DNA of 48,545 nt, taken from the NCBI GenBank assembly GCA_903822185.1, contig CAIJOA010000010.1:1-48545 (forward strand). Direction: 5' to 3'. Below are positions 25,109 through 35,475 of this stretch, in pieces; within the stretch, counting starts at the first letter, position 1, and every line of letters starts with the position of its first letter. Source of the DNA: an uncultured Rhodospirillales bacterium (GTDB lineage: Bacteria; Pseudomonadota; Alphaproteobacteria; ATCC43930; CGMCC-115725). The notes beneath the pieces were generated by a model. That model was not told the origin of the DNA. It searched no databases and saw nothing but the letters and a program-made list of their open reading frames with translations. The position numbers and the translations under genes were made by a program.

Positions 25109-26316
25109 CAGAACAGGCTGGCCTGACGCGGCGGCGCGACCAGCAAGCGCCGCAGATCCTGGCGGTCGCTGAGTTTGGTCGGGTGGTGATCGAGGGTGAT
25201 GAGAAATGGCAGCAGCCGTTTGACGCCGCTGGTCAGCCGCGCGACATCGGCCAGCCGCAAGGTCGTATGACGCCGCACCGTCATGATGCGGTCGATCGCG
25301 CGGACGCCGAGGCCCGGCACGCGCAGCAGCATCTCGCGATCGGCGGTGTTGACGTCGAGCGGAAAGCGATGACGGTTCTTCAGCGCCCAAGCCAGCTTCG
25401 GATCAACCTCGAGGTCGAGCATGCCGTTATCGCCGCCGCTCGATATTTCTTCGGGCGTAAAGCCGTAAAAGCGCAGCAGCCAATCGGCCTGATAGAGCCG
25501 ATTCTCGCGCTGCAACGGCGGCGGCTTCAGGGGCAGAATCGCACTCGCCTCAGGGATCGGACTGAAGGCGGCATAATAGACGCGGCGCAAAGCGTAGTTC
25601 TTATAAAGCGACGAGGTGGTCTGCAGCACCGAGGCGTCGGTGGTCGTGTCGGCGCCGACGATGATTTGCGTGCTTTGTCCCGCCGGCGAAAAACGCCGCT
25701 TGTCTTCTTTCGCTTCGGTGATGCGTTCCTTGATCTGGCCCATCGCCGTTGCGATCGTCGCGCCGTTCTTTTCCGGCGCGAGTTCTTTGAGGCTTTGCTC
25801 GGTCGGCAGTTCGACATTGATCGACAGGCGATCGGCCCAGCGCCCCGCCTGCTCGATCAGCCACGGGCTCGCCTCGGGGATCGTCTTCAAGTGAATATAG
25901 CCGGCAAAGCCTTGCTCGCGGCGCAGCTTCTTCGCCACCAGCATCATCTGTTCCATCGTGTAATCGGGCGAACGGATGATGCCGGACGACAGGAACAGTC
26001 CTTCGATGTAATTGCGCTTGTAGAAATTGACGGTCAGCGAGACGACCTCATCCACCGTGAACCGCGCCCGCTTCACGTTCGAGGACCGGCGGTTGATACA
26101 ATAGGCGCAATCGAACAGGCAGTAATTCGTCAGCAGGATTTTCAGCAGCGAGATGCAGCGCCCGTCCGGCGTATAGGCATGGCAGATCCCGTTGCTGGTC
26201 GAACCCAGCCCATCGACACCGGCCGAACGTTTCGGCGCGCCCGACGAGGCGCAGGACGCGTCATATTTCGCGGCATCGGCCAAGGTGCGGAGCTTTGCAG
26301 CTAGCTTATCGTCCAT
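25108..26316 (-). CDS. Putative DNA modification/repair radical SAM protein (TIGR03916 type)
   Basis: A 402-residue radical SAM enzyme. The [4Fe-4S] cysteines are Cys66, Cys70 and Cys73 in CLFDCAYC. Further cysteines at 22, 45 and 54 precede the barrel. The C-terminal part has a helix-hairpin-helix DNA-binding segment (DREMLLRVPGLGVRAIDRIM). This family is regularly found next to the UdgX/DUF4130 gene, as here, and is thought to process damaged bases; the reaction is unknown. I chose the ATG at 26316 (AGGAGG at a good distance). A LexA box begins 16 bases before the start codon, so SOS induction is likely. Confidence 0.92.
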   Translation of the reverse strand: MDDKLAAKLRTLADAAKYDASCASSGAPKRSAGVDGLGSTSNGICHAYTPDGRCISLLKILLTNYCLFDCAYCINRRSSNVKRARFTVDEVVSLTVNFYKRNYIEGLFLSSGIIRSPDYTMEQMMLVAKKLRREQGFAGYIHLKTIPEASPWLIEQAGRWADRLSINVELPTEQSLKELAPEKNGATIATAMGQIKERITEAKEDKRRFSPAGQSTQIIVGADTTTDASVLQTTSSLYKNYALRRVYYAAFSPIPEASAILPLKPPPLQRENRLYQADWLLRFYGFTPEEISSGGDNGMLDLEVDPKLAWALKNRHRFPLDVNTADREMLLRVPGLGVRAIDRIMTVRRHTTLRLADVARLTSGVKRLLPFLITLDHHPTKLSDRQDLRRLLVAPPRQASLF

Positions 26317-26331
26317 GGCGGCCTCCTGTTT

Positions 26332-26346
26332 GTTCACTATACGTTC
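26332..26346 (-). promoter_or_regulatory. LexA (SOS) box GTTC-N7-GTTC
   Basis: GTTC at 26332-26335 and GTTC at 26343-26346 are separated by ACTATAC, the exact alphaproteobacterial LexA recognition pattern. It stands between the radical SAM start (26316) and upstream DNA, so bound LexA would cover the promoter or the 5' end of the message for the DNA-repair pair. Confidence 0.8.
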
Positions 26347-26876
26347 CAGAACCGCAAACGGCAAGATGGCCCGCGCCGGGAGCCGAAACTTCCCAACGGT
26401 CAGCGCAATCACGCGGCGTCGTATCGACGTCCTGCTTCATCGCGCAACGGAGACCAAGCGCGACTCGGATGGGGATTTGTTCGACGGAAACCTTCCTGCG
26501 ACGCCGCGACGCATCTTTGCGTTCGCACCATCGACAGAGCGATCACGCATCGAAAATCATGCGCAGCATCGTCGATCGAATTGCGGCACAACGACTTCCT
26601 TGATGTGATCGCTGCTCAAGTACTCAGACCGATGATGTGCGGCATCCACACCATGCATGATTCATAAAACTGTCGCGGCCATGCGATAGCTTGCAACGAC
26701 TTGCGAATCGTGAAAACATTCTCGGCGGTTAGATAGCTCGGTTGGAACTTGGTTGATTATATCGCCGCCTCCAGCACCTCGCCTTTCAGCACTTCTCATT
26801 GTGATCCTTCATTGCCGCGACATCCTCAGGGTGCCGCGGGCGCGCGCTTGTTCTGCATCACACCAGCAAGAGGAGC
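26347..26876. other. Intergenic region with no recognised gene
   Basis: About 530 bases between the LexA box and the PhoH gene. Open frames here have no recognisable likeness, no convincing ribosome site and switch composition part way. Composition is more AT-rich from about 26600 to 26770. The promoter of the PhoH gene presumably lies here, but I cannot place it. Confidence 0.5.
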
Positions 26877-27617
26877 ATGTCTTTGGGTAAGCCGTTGAAC
26901 CGAAAGAAACGCCGCAATCTTGGCCCCAACAAGACCGCGGAGATCATCGACTTCCAAGGTTCCAAGTTCGAGCGGGAACGCGCGCTCCCCCCGATCAAAG
27001 CTCTCAACCCCAATCAATCCGATTATCTCGACGCCTTGCGCACCTGCCCGCAGGTGATCGTGCTGGGCCCCGCCGGGACCGGCAAGACCTGGATCGCCGC
27101 GACCCATGCGGCCGATCTTTATCGCAAGAAGAAGATATCGAAGATCATCATCACCCGGCCCAACGTGCCGTGCGGCCGGTCGCTGGGCTTCTTTCCCGGC
27201 TCGCTGCACGACAAGTTCGCGCCCTGGGCCACGCCGATCGCCGACGCGATCAAGGAACGCATCGGCGAGGCCGCTTATGACATCGCGCTGAAGAACGAAG
27301 GCATCGAGATGGTGCCGTTCGAGGTGATGCGCGGCCGGTCGTGGAAGAACGCCTTCGTCATTCTGGACGAGGCGCAGAACACGACGCCGACGGAGATGAA
27401 AACCTTCCTCACCCGCATCGGCGAGGATTGCATCGTCGTGGTCAATGGCGACGTCAAACAATGCGACCTGGGCGAAAGCTCCGGCCTCAAGACGGTACTA
27501 AGCCTCATTGAGTCAAAGAACCTGCCGGTGCCGGTGATCGAATTCACCCTCAACGATATCGTGCGGTCGGGCCTTTGCGCGATGTGGGTGCGGGCCTTCG
27601 AGGAAGAGCGGATCTAA
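26877..27617 (+). CDS. PhoH-family ATPase (short form)
   Basis: A P-loop ATPase of 246 residues with Walker A GPAGTGKT at 64-71 and Walker B VILDEAQN near 161-168. A basic N-terminal stretch (KPLNRKKRRN) precedes the domain. It is much shorter than the chromosomal YbeZ/PhoH that pairs with YbeY, and it lacks that partner here; the short form is also common in phages. PhoH proteins are linked to RNA processing and stress. AGGAG precedes the ATG closely, and a weak hairpin follows the stop. Confidence 0.88.
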   Translation: MSLGKPLNRKKRRNLGPNKTAEIIDFQGSKFERERALPPIKALNPNQSDYLDALRTCPQVIVLGPAGTGKTWIAATHAADLYRKKKISKIIITRPNVPCGRSLGFFPGSLHDKFAPWATPIADAIKERIGEAAYDIALKNEGIEMVPFEVMRGRSWKNAFVILDEAQNTTPTEMKTFLTRIGEDCIVVVNGDVKQCDLGESSGLKTVLSLIESKNLPVPVIEFTLNDIVRSGLCAMWVRAFEEERI

Positions 27618-27628
27618 GCATCTTATCC

Positions 27629-27664
27629 GCCGCCCCGGTTTCGGCTGGGGCGGCACCGTTTCTC
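27629..27664 (+). terminator. Possible terminator after the PhoH gene
   Basis: GCCGCCCC (27629-27636) pairs with GGGGCGGC (27647-27654), and a short mixed T run follows (CCGTTTCT). The T run is weak, so efficiency is doubtful. Confidence 0.45.
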
Positions 27665-27723
27665 AGCGGCATGAGTATCGGCTATCCTTCGCGCGTTTGA
27701 ATTTGTGCGCGAGGGAATAAGCC

Positions 27724-28014
27724 ATGCCGAAAATGTTCTTCCTCAACCTGCCCGTCAGCAGCGTCGGACGCGCCACTGCGTTTTATGAATCGATCGGCGC
27801 GACGAAAAACCCGATGTTCTCGGACGAGAGCGGGTCCTGCATGGTCTTTTCCGACACGATCTTCGTGATGCTGCTGAACCACGACAAGTTCATGCATTTC
27901 TCGCCCCGGAAAATCGCCGACGCCAAGACAAGCACCCAAGCCCTGTTCTGCCTGTCCGCCGACAGCCGCGCCGAGGTCGATGCGATCGTCGAGAAGGCCG
28001 GCAATTGCTGGTAA
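27724..28014 (+). CDS. VOC-family protein, 3' part lost at a deletion junction
   Basis: Ninety-six residues that begin like PhnB/YcnF-type VOC proteins (MPKMFFLNLPVSSVGRATAF, then GSCMVFSDTIFVMLL). They read as far as AEVDAIVEKAGNCW and stop. The family normally goes on for about 40 more residues, including the metal-ligand Glu in a final DPDGH/E strand; that part is missing. At the same point a histidine-kinase sequence begins in another frame. I read this as the left side of a deletion. It is unlikely to work as an enzyme. Confidence 0.7.
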   Translation: MPKMFFLNLPVSSVGRATAFYESIGATKNPMFSDESGSCMVFSDTIFVMLLNHDKFMHFSPRKIADAKTSTQALFCLSADSRAEVDAIVEKAGNCW

Positions 28015-28616
28015 GCGAACTGAGCCATCGCGTCAGCAACACGTTAGCCGTCGTGCAATCGATGGCGGGGCAGACGCTGCGGACCACGGACACCAATCAG
28101 AATTTCGTCGATGTGTTCGAGGGGCGGCTTCAGGCCTTGGCGCGCTCGCACAACTTGCTGGTCGAGGCGCGCTGGGAAGGAACCGACTTCGAAGCCCTCG
28201 TCCGCAGCCACTTGGAAGCCTATTTGGGCGACGGTCCGCAGCGGCTCAATCTGCACGGCGATCCCGTCATCCTGTCGCCGGACTTTGCAACGCCGTTCGG
28301 CCTCGTGCTGCACGAGCTAGCGACCAACGCGGCAAAATACGGCGCCTTCTCCGTCGCGACGGGACGCGTTGTCCTGACCTGGACTATCGATACGAAAAAC
28401 GACAAGCGGCTTCTGAAAGTCATATGGCGAGAGATCGGCGGGCCACCGGTTTCCGCTCCGACACGCAAAGGCTTTGGCGGATCGTTGATCGAACGCGGCT
28501 TACCCGGCTGCCACGTTAAACGTGAATTCGCGCCCGAAGGACTGACCTGCACATTGGAAATCGAACTTCCAAAGGAGCAGGATCATGGGATCGAAGACAG
28601 AAGGATCGAAGACTGA
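28005..28616 (+). CDS. HWE/HisKA_2 histidine kinase core without sensor domain (remnant)
   Basis: The catalytic end of an HWE-type sensor kinase. The phospho-acceptor box SELSHRVSNTLAVVQ opens the frame (His8), followed by the N box HELATNAAKYGAFS and the WxE segment VIWREIGGPP with the glycine-rich FGGSLIERGL. No PAS/GAF sensor part precedes it, and in the same frame the open sequence continues backward only into the VOC gene (RQLLVSEL at the junction). The TTG at 28005 is a poor start. It overlaps the receiver remnant by 32 bases, as kinase/receiver pairs often do. It is probably non-functional for sensing. Confidence 0.72.
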   Translation: MLVSELSHRVSNTLAVVQSMAGQTLRTTDTNQNFVDVFEGRLQALARSHNLLVEARWEGTDFEALVRSHLEAYLGDGPQRLNLHGDPVILSPDFATPFGLVLHELATNAAKYGAFSVATGRVVLTWTIDTKNDKRLLKVIWREIGGPPVSAPTRKGFGGSLIERGLPGCHVKREFAPEGLTCTLEIELPKEQDHGIEDRRIED

Positions 28617-28876
28617 TCCTGCTCGGCCGCTGCAAGGCATGCGGATTCTGGTCGCCGACGATGAATTCCTTATCGCGGTGACGATCGAAGAAACGTTGTG
28701 CGATGCCGGCGCGGAAATCGTCAGCGCATCGACCTTGCCCGATGCTGCAAAAGGCCAATGACGAGCCACTGTCGGCGGCACTGCTCGATATCCGCACACC
28801 CGCAGGTCCCGCTTTGATCAAGCCGGTCAAGCAGGACATTTTTATTAAAGCGATCCTCACCGCCGCCGGACGCTAG
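28585..28876 (+). pseudogene. Response-regulator receiver domain, frameshifted and internally deleted
   Basis: A receiver domain starts at 28585 with MRILVADDEFLIAVTIEETL (after a short lead) and stops at a TGA at 28759-28761. In another frame, from 28745, the domain goes on: LQKANDEPLSAALLDIR (phospho-acceptor Asp), then jumps to ALIKPVKQDIFIKAIL (the conserved Lys) and ends at 28876. About 35-40 residues between the Asp and the Lys are missing. So there are two lesions, a frameshift and an internal deletion. It is the decayed partner of the preceding HWE kinase. Confidence 0.75.
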
Positions 28877-28903
28877 GGAAGAACCCAGGTACGCGTGACG
28901 GCG

Positions 28904-29377
28904 TTACGCCACCAATGGTACGACGATCGCCTTCGTCACCGTCGCGGCATCGCGCGGGTTGAGCCGCACCTGCAAGCCGCGTTGGCCGCCATTGATGAAA
29001 ACAAGATCATGCGCCATCGCTTGTTCTTCGATAGCCGTCGGCACGACCTTCATCTGACCGAACGGACTGATACCACCGACCTTATAGCCCGACAGCCGTT
29101 CCGCTTCCGGTGGCTTCATCATCTGCGCCGACTTGCCGCCAAACGCTGCCGCGAGCTTCTTCATCGACACCTCGCGATCCGACGGCACGATCATACAGAC
29201 CGGCTTACCATCGACCTGCGCCATCAAGGTCTTGAGTACACGCTGCGGCTCTTCGCCCAACGCCTCGGCCGCCTGCAGACCGATCTTGTCGGCATCGGGA
29301 TCGTAGTCATAACTGTGAACGGTAAAGGCAACCTTCGCCCGTTCCAACATCTGCGTCGCCCGCGTTACTTTGGACAT
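28904..29377 (-). CDS. ybaK: YbaK-family Cys-tRNA(Pro) deacylase
   Basis: A 157-residue editing protein that removes cysteine from mischarged tRNA-Pro in trans. Family features: ATQMLERAKVAFTVHSYDYD at the N-terminus, the lysine-containing QRVLKTLMAQVDG, VPSDREVSMKKLA, and the glycine-rich GYKVGGISPFGQ that shapes the active site. The ATG at 29377 has GGAG upstream; a GTG one codon earlier is less likely. It follows the VapC gene on the same strand by 45 bases and could be partly read from that promoter. Confidence 0.9.
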   Translation of the reverse strand: MSKVTRATQMLERAKVAFTVHSYDYDPDADKIGLQAAEALGEEPQRVLKTLMAQVDGKPVCMIVPSDREVSMKKLAAAFGGKSAQMMKPPEAERLSGYKVGGISPFGQMKVVPTAIEEQAMAHDLVFINGGQRGLQVRLNPRDAATVTKAIVVPLVA

Positions 29378-29422
29378 CACGATCTCCGAGCCGAAAGATG
29401 CCAGCAGGTCTTCGCCGATTTT

Positions 29423-29806
29423 TTAAAACACGCTTTCAATATCGGTTTTTGAGAAGTCATCGCCGATATAGAGAAGTCGGCAGGAATGTTCCTTCGCGAC
29501 TTCATAAGCGAAACAGTCACCAAAATTCAAAGCTGCAGCACTTATGCCTTTTCCCCAAACCGCATAGGCTTCTGCAATCCTGCGTGCCGCAGCAGGCGTC
29601 ATGGTCACGACTTCAAAGCCCAGCCCATCGATGATACTGGCTATCTCTGTGCCGACATTCCGGCGCGCGCCGACGATCAATGCTTCGGCCACTGTGCCAG
29701 CGGAAATTAGGATATGGTCTTCTGCTTCGAGTGCAGCGATGCAAGCATCCGCCCCGGGCTCGTTGAGGACAATCGCCATCAACGCCGACGTATCGACTGC
29801 AATCAT
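29423..29806 (-). CDS. vapC: VapC-type PIN-domain toxin ribonuclease
   Basis: A PIN-domain RNase of 127 residues. The acidic site is complete: Asp5 in AVDTSAL, Glu42 in TVAEALIV and Asp98 in NFGDCFAYEVA, with a further Asp in YIGDDF. Such toxins cut tRNA or rRNA and stop growth. Its start overlaps the antitoxin stop by four bases (ATGA), the usual arrangement. Nothing suggests inactivation. Confidence 0.92.
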   Translation of the reverse strand: MIAVDTSALMAIVLNEPGADACIAALEAEDHILISAGTVAEALIVGARRNVGTEIASIIDGLGFEVVTMTPAAARRIAEAYAVWGKGISAAALNFGDCFAYEVAKEHSCRLLYIGDDFSKTDIESVF

Positions 29807-30060
29807 CCCGGAAGACCATCATCGGTATAGAGAAAATCCTGGCTGTGCGCGGCGTCAGGTCCGGCATTCGCCTTAGACGCTCCTGCTTTACGTGCAGCCT
29901 CCATAAGAACGCGACGCGATTTCCGATCCGGGATTACCTTCACCGGGACAAGCCGCACGGCGGCGTGACCGTGACGCGTGAGGACGACCTCGTCGCCCGC
30001 CTCAGCTCTGCGCACAAGTTCCGTGAGTTGCCCTTTTGCGTCGGTGACGGATATCTGCAC
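29803..30060 (-). CDS. Phd/YefM-type antitoxin paired with VapC
   Basis: An 85-residue antitoxin. The N-terminal DNA-binding part MQISVTDAKGQLTELVRRAE and VVLTRHGHAAVRLVPV is of the Phd/prevent-host-death type; the C-terminal tail (HSQDFLYTDDGLPG) would bind and neutralise the toxin. The start is GTG at 30060. A promoter with a perfect 15-base palindrome in its spacer stands 33 bases upstream, so the pair is probably autorepressed. Confidence 0.88.
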   Translation of the reverse strand: MQISVTDAKGQLTELVRRAEAGDEVVLTRHGHAAVRLVPVKVIPDRKSRRVLMEAARKAGASKANAGPDAAHSQDFLYTDDGLPG

Positions 30061-30092
30061 GATTTTTCGCCTACAGCCTGAAAAGAGAGAAG

Positions 30093-30122
30093 ATTATAGA
30101 CCATTAAATGGTCCAAAATCAA
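30093..30122 (-). promoter_or_regulatory. Toxin-antitoxin promoter with palindromic operator in the spacer
   Basis: On the minus strand, TTGATT (30117-30122) and TATAAT (30093-30098) are separated by 18 bases, and the perfect palindrome GACCATTAAATGGTC (30099-30113) fills that spacer. An antitoxin bound there would block RNA polymerase. The -35 box overlaps the end of the HNH gene. Confidence 0.78.
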
Positions 30123-30709
30123 TCTGTTTGTGGTTGCGCTATATTTGTGCGCCGGTAATGGACAGCCAGCCCGATCAGCGTAGCTGGCGTAAATCGTGAC
30201 AGCACCGAGGCGTAATTGGACTGGGGTCTATGAGAACCGACCTTGTCCGACATCCAGGCGTGGAAAGCTTCGGACATGATCAATTTCCCAAGTTCTTCTT
30301 GGTCAGCGGGTTCGATCCCATAAGCGTTGAATGCGGCAAGTATCTTTGAACTATCGCGCACATAAAAGCTTTGCCGCTGCGCCCATTCAAAAAACACCTC
30401 TGGTATAGTGGTGTTTGGCGCGAGGTCGTGACACTCGCGGCACATCAAAAATAAATTGGTTGGATCGTTTGCCCCGCCCAGAGAACGCGGAACGATATGA
30501 CAGCGCTGAAGCGGAATGCGATCCCAGCAACGAAGAATTTCCGACCATCCGGCGTCAGACTTTTTAATGTCGTATTTCGCCCCGTAATGAAATCCACACG
30601 CCCAACAACTCGGCTCCCCCCAATCGATGAAAAAGCCAAGCTCTCCTAACCGATCTTTCCATGCTTCAAAGATCTGGCTTTTGAGCGGGAGGTCATCAAC
30701 ATACGGCAT
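30119..30709 (-). CDS. HNH endonuclease-like protein
   Basis: A 196-residue protein with an HNH/zinc-finger core: CWACGFHYG gives the first cysteine pair, RCHIVPRSLGGANDPTNL the catalytic His and Asn, and LMCRECHDLAPN the second cysteine pair and final His. The remaining parts are unfamiliar. Composition is lower in GC than the neighbours, which suggests transfer. I cannot tell whether it serves restriction, phage defence or another DNA-cutting role. The ATG at 30709 follows a TTG; either could start it. Confidence 0.82.
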   Translation of the reverse strand: MPYVDDLPLKSQIFEAWKDRLGELGFFIDWGEPSCWACGFHYGAKYDIKKSDAGWSEILRCWDRIPLQRCHIVPRSLGGANDPTNLFLMCRECHDLAPNTTIPEVFFEWAQRQSFYVRDSSKILAAFNAYGIEPADQEELGKLIMSEAFHAWMSDKVGSHRPQSNYASVLSRFTPATLIGLAVHYRRTNIAQPQTD

Positions 30710-30797
30710 CAAAAGCGCTTCTTTTCAGATCTTCGCCTACAATACTGGTACACGCGCACCATAAAGTTCACATGATTTAACTTCGAGAGACCAGACT

Positions 30798-31241
30798 ATG
30801 CCCAATACCATACGCCTGCACCGCGTTCTTGCGACCCGTCCGGAGAAAGTCTATCGCGCCTTTATCGAGGCGGACGCCCTCGCCAAATGGCTTCCGCCGA
30901 ACGGCTTTACCTGCACCGTGCATCACCTGACGGCGAAGGTCGGCGGGACGTTCAAAATGTCGTTCCGCAATTTCACGACCGGCGGCAGTCATTCGTTCGG
31001 CGGTGAATATCTCGAACTCATCCCTAACGAACGGGTGCGTTACACCGACATCTTCGACGATCCCAACTTGCCGGGTGTCATGCAGGTGACGGTGACACTG
31101 AAGCCGGTGTTGGTCGGTGTCGAGATCGACATCACTCAAGAAGGAATTCCCGATCTCATTCCACCCGAGGCCTGTTATCTCGGCTGGCAGGAATCATTGC
31201 GAAACTTGGCGCGATTGGTTGAGCCGGAAATCAATCAATAG
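30798..31241 (+). CDS. SRPBCC (AHSA1/START-like) domain protein
   Basis: A 147-residue single-domain protein of the AHSA1 branch of SRPBCC: HRVLATRPEKVYRAFIEADALAKWLPP at the start, MSFRNFTTGG and FGGEYLELIPNERVRYTD in the sheet, and a final helix CYLGWQESLRNLARLVE lining the ligand cavity. Such proteins bind hydrophobic ligands or assist folding; the ligand is unknown. It converges on the ABC-F gene with 20 bases between them. Confidence 0.87.
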   Translation: MPNTIRLHRVLATRPEKVYRAFIEADALAKWLPPNGFTCTVHHLTAKVGGTFKMSFRNFTTGGSHSFGGEYLELIPNERVRYTDIFDDPNLPGVMQVTVTLKPVLVGVEIDITQEGIPDLIPPEACYLGWQESLRNLARLVEPEINQ

Positions 31242-31261
31242 CGATTGGATTTTGCTTGCGG

Positions 31262-32890
31262 CTAACCGCCCGGATGAAGACCCGGCGCCTCTTGGCCCGT
31301 CCGCGCGACATATTCAGTGTAGCCGCCGCCGAACTCATGCACGCCGTCGGGTGTTAGTTCCAGCACGCGGTTCGAAAGCGCGGCCAGAAAATGCCGGTCG
31401 TGCGAGACGAACAGCATAGTGCCTTCGAACTCCGATAGCGCCGCGACCAGCATTTCCTTCGTCGCCATGTCGAGATGGTTGGTCGGTTCGTCGAGCACCA
31501 GGAAGTTCGGCGGGTCGAACAGCATCTTGGCCATCACGAGACGCGCCTTCTCGCCGCCGGACAATACACGGCAGGGCTTTTCGACATCGTCGCCGGAGAA
31601 ACCGAAGCAGCCGGCCAGCGACTTCAGTGCGCCTTGTCCGGCCTGCGGGAATGATTCGTCCAGCGATTCGAAAATCGTGTCGTCGCCATCCAAAAGATCC
31701 ATCGAGTGCTGGGCGAAATAGCCCATCCGGATGTTGCTGCCGACGGTGACCGTGCCCTGGTCGGGTTCGGTCTCACCGGCGACCATTTTCAGCAGCGTGG
31801 ATTTCCCCGCTCCATTGGCGCCGAGGACGCACCAACGTTCCTTACGGCGCACCTTGAAGTCGAGCCCGGTATAGATCGGCTGGCTGCCATAGCCTTTGTG
31901 GACGTTCCTGAAATTCGCCACGTCATCGCCGGAGCGCGGCGGGCTGCGGAATTCGAACTGAACGTATTGACGCCGCTTGGGCGGTTCCACCCGTTCGATC
32001 TTATCCAGCTTCTTCACGCGGCTTTGAACCTGCGCAGCATGCGAGGCGCGCGCCTTGAAGCGTTCGATGAATTTGATTTCTTTGGCGAGCATTGCCTGCT
32101 GACGCTCGAATTGCGCCTGGCGCTGCGCCTCGTTCAGCGCACGCTGCTGTTCGTAGAAATCGTAATTGCCCGAATAGGTCGTGAGCGAACCGCCGTCGAT
32201 CTCGACGATCTTGCCGACGATGCGGTTCATGAATTCGCGGTCATGCGAGGTCATCAACAGCGCGCCCTCATAGCCTTTGAGGAACGCCTCCAGCCAAATG
32301 AGGCTTTCGAGATCGAGATGGTTGCTCGGTTCGTCGAGCAGCATCGCGTCCGGCCGCATCAAGAGGATTCGGGCGAGCGCCACGCGCATCTTCCAACCGC
32401 CCGAGAGCAAGCCAACATCGCCGTCCATGCGTTCCTGGCTGAAGCTCAAGCCCGCCAGCACCTCGCGCGCCCGCGCCTCCAGCGCATAGCCGTCCAGTTC
32501 CTGAAAGCGCCCTTGCACCTCGCCATAGCGTTCGATGACGGCGTCCATATCGTCGGCCTGATCCGGATCGACCATCGCCGCTTCCAGCGTGGCCATTTCC
32601 GCGGCCAGTGCGCTCACCGGCCCGACACCGTCCATCACCGCCGCAACCGCGCTCAGACCCGACATCTCGCCGACATCCTGGCTGAAATAACCGATCGTCA
32701 TCCCGGCATCGTTCGAGACCTGGCCGTCGTCGGGCTGATCCTCGCGCGCCATCATCCGGAAAAGCGTCGTCTTGCCGGCGCCATTCGGCCCGACCAGCCC
32801 CACCTTCTCGCCCTTCTGGATGCCCATCGACGCATCGATGAACAAGATCTGATGGCCGTTCTGCTTGGAGATGTTATCGAGGCGAATCAT
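31262..32890 (-). CDS. ABC-F family ATPase (ribosome-associated type)
   Basis: A soluble 542-residue protein with two ABC ATPase domains and no membrane part. Walker A: GPNGAGKTT (Lys40) and GANGAGKST; signatures: LSGGWKMR and LSGGEKAR; Walker B: MLLDEPSNHLD and LVLDEPTNHLD. The linker between domains (about 240-310) is basic and helical (QRQAQFERQQAMLAKEIKF), the P-site tRNA interaction motif region. The group includes EttA, Uup and YheS, which act on the ribosome; I cannot place it among them. The ATG follows a poor ribosome site. Confidence 0.92.
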   Translation of the reverse strand: MIRLDNISKQNGHQILFIDASMGIQKGEKVGLVGPNGAGKTTLFRMMAREDQPDDGQVSNDAGMTIGYFSQDVGEMSGLSAVAAVMDGVGPVSALAAEMATLEAAMVDPDQADDMDAVIERYGEVQGRFQELDGYALEARAREVLAGLSFSQERMDGDVGLLSGGWKMRVALARILLMRPDAMLLDEPSNHLDLESLIWLEAFLKGYEGALLMTSHDREFMNRIVGKIVEIDGGSLTTYSGNYDFYEQQRALNEAQRQAQFERQQAMLAKEIKFIERFKARASHAAQVQSRVKKLDKIERVEPPKRRQYVQFEFRSPPRSGDDVANFRNVHKGYGSQPIYTGLDFKVRRKERWCVLGANGAGKSTLLKMVAGETEPDQGTVTVGSNIRMGYFAQHSMDLLDGDDTIFESLDESFPQAGQGALKSLAGCFGFSGDDVEKPCRVLSGGEKARLVMAKMLFDPPNFLVLDEPTNHLDMATKEMLVAALSEFEGTMLFVSHDRHFLAALSNRVLELTPDGVHEFGGGYTEYVARTGQEAPGLHPGG

Positions 32891-32949
32891 GGGGTCCTGG
32901 TCGAAAGGGCATAAGTTGGATGGTTCGGCTTTGGGTTGGGGAGCGTCAG

Positions 32950-33010
32950 CCCCCTCACCCTCCCGTCGCTACGCGCCAGGCCCCTCCCTCTCCCCGCTGG
33001 GGCGAGGGGC
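32950..33010. repeat. Dispersed C-rich repeat, family B, single half-unit
   Basis: Runs from CCCCCTCACCCTCCCG through GTCGCTACGCG to CTGGGGCGAGGGGC. It closely resembles the right half of the repeat at 16688-16745. It lies in the 294-base gap between the ABC-F gene and the isocitrate dehydrogenase gene, which otherwise shows no gene. Confidence 0.85.
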
Positions 33011-33034
33011 ACGCGTTCGCATCTAACTATCTGA

Positions 33035-35407
<2,373 letters not shown>

Positions 35408-35424
35408 GACGACGACATAAGAAG

Positions 35425-35457
35425 AAGCCGCCCAGGGCAACCTGGGCGGCTTTTTTT
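35425..35457 (+). terminator. Strong Rho-independent terminator of icd
   Basis: A perfect 12-base stem (AAGCCGCCCAGG, 35425-35436, and its complement 35441-35452) with a GCAA tetraloop, running into seven T residues. Confidence 0.95.
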
Positions 35458-35475
35458 ATGCGCTACTGCCGGCGG

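Noticed and set aside
26192-26608. Open frame across the radical SAM start and the gap after it
   Set aside because: It overlaps the SAM gene in antisense and has no likeness or ribosome site in the non-coding part.
28895-29452. Open frame antisense to ybaK
   Set aside because: Shadow frame with no family likeness; the ybaK frame is complete with a good ribosome site.
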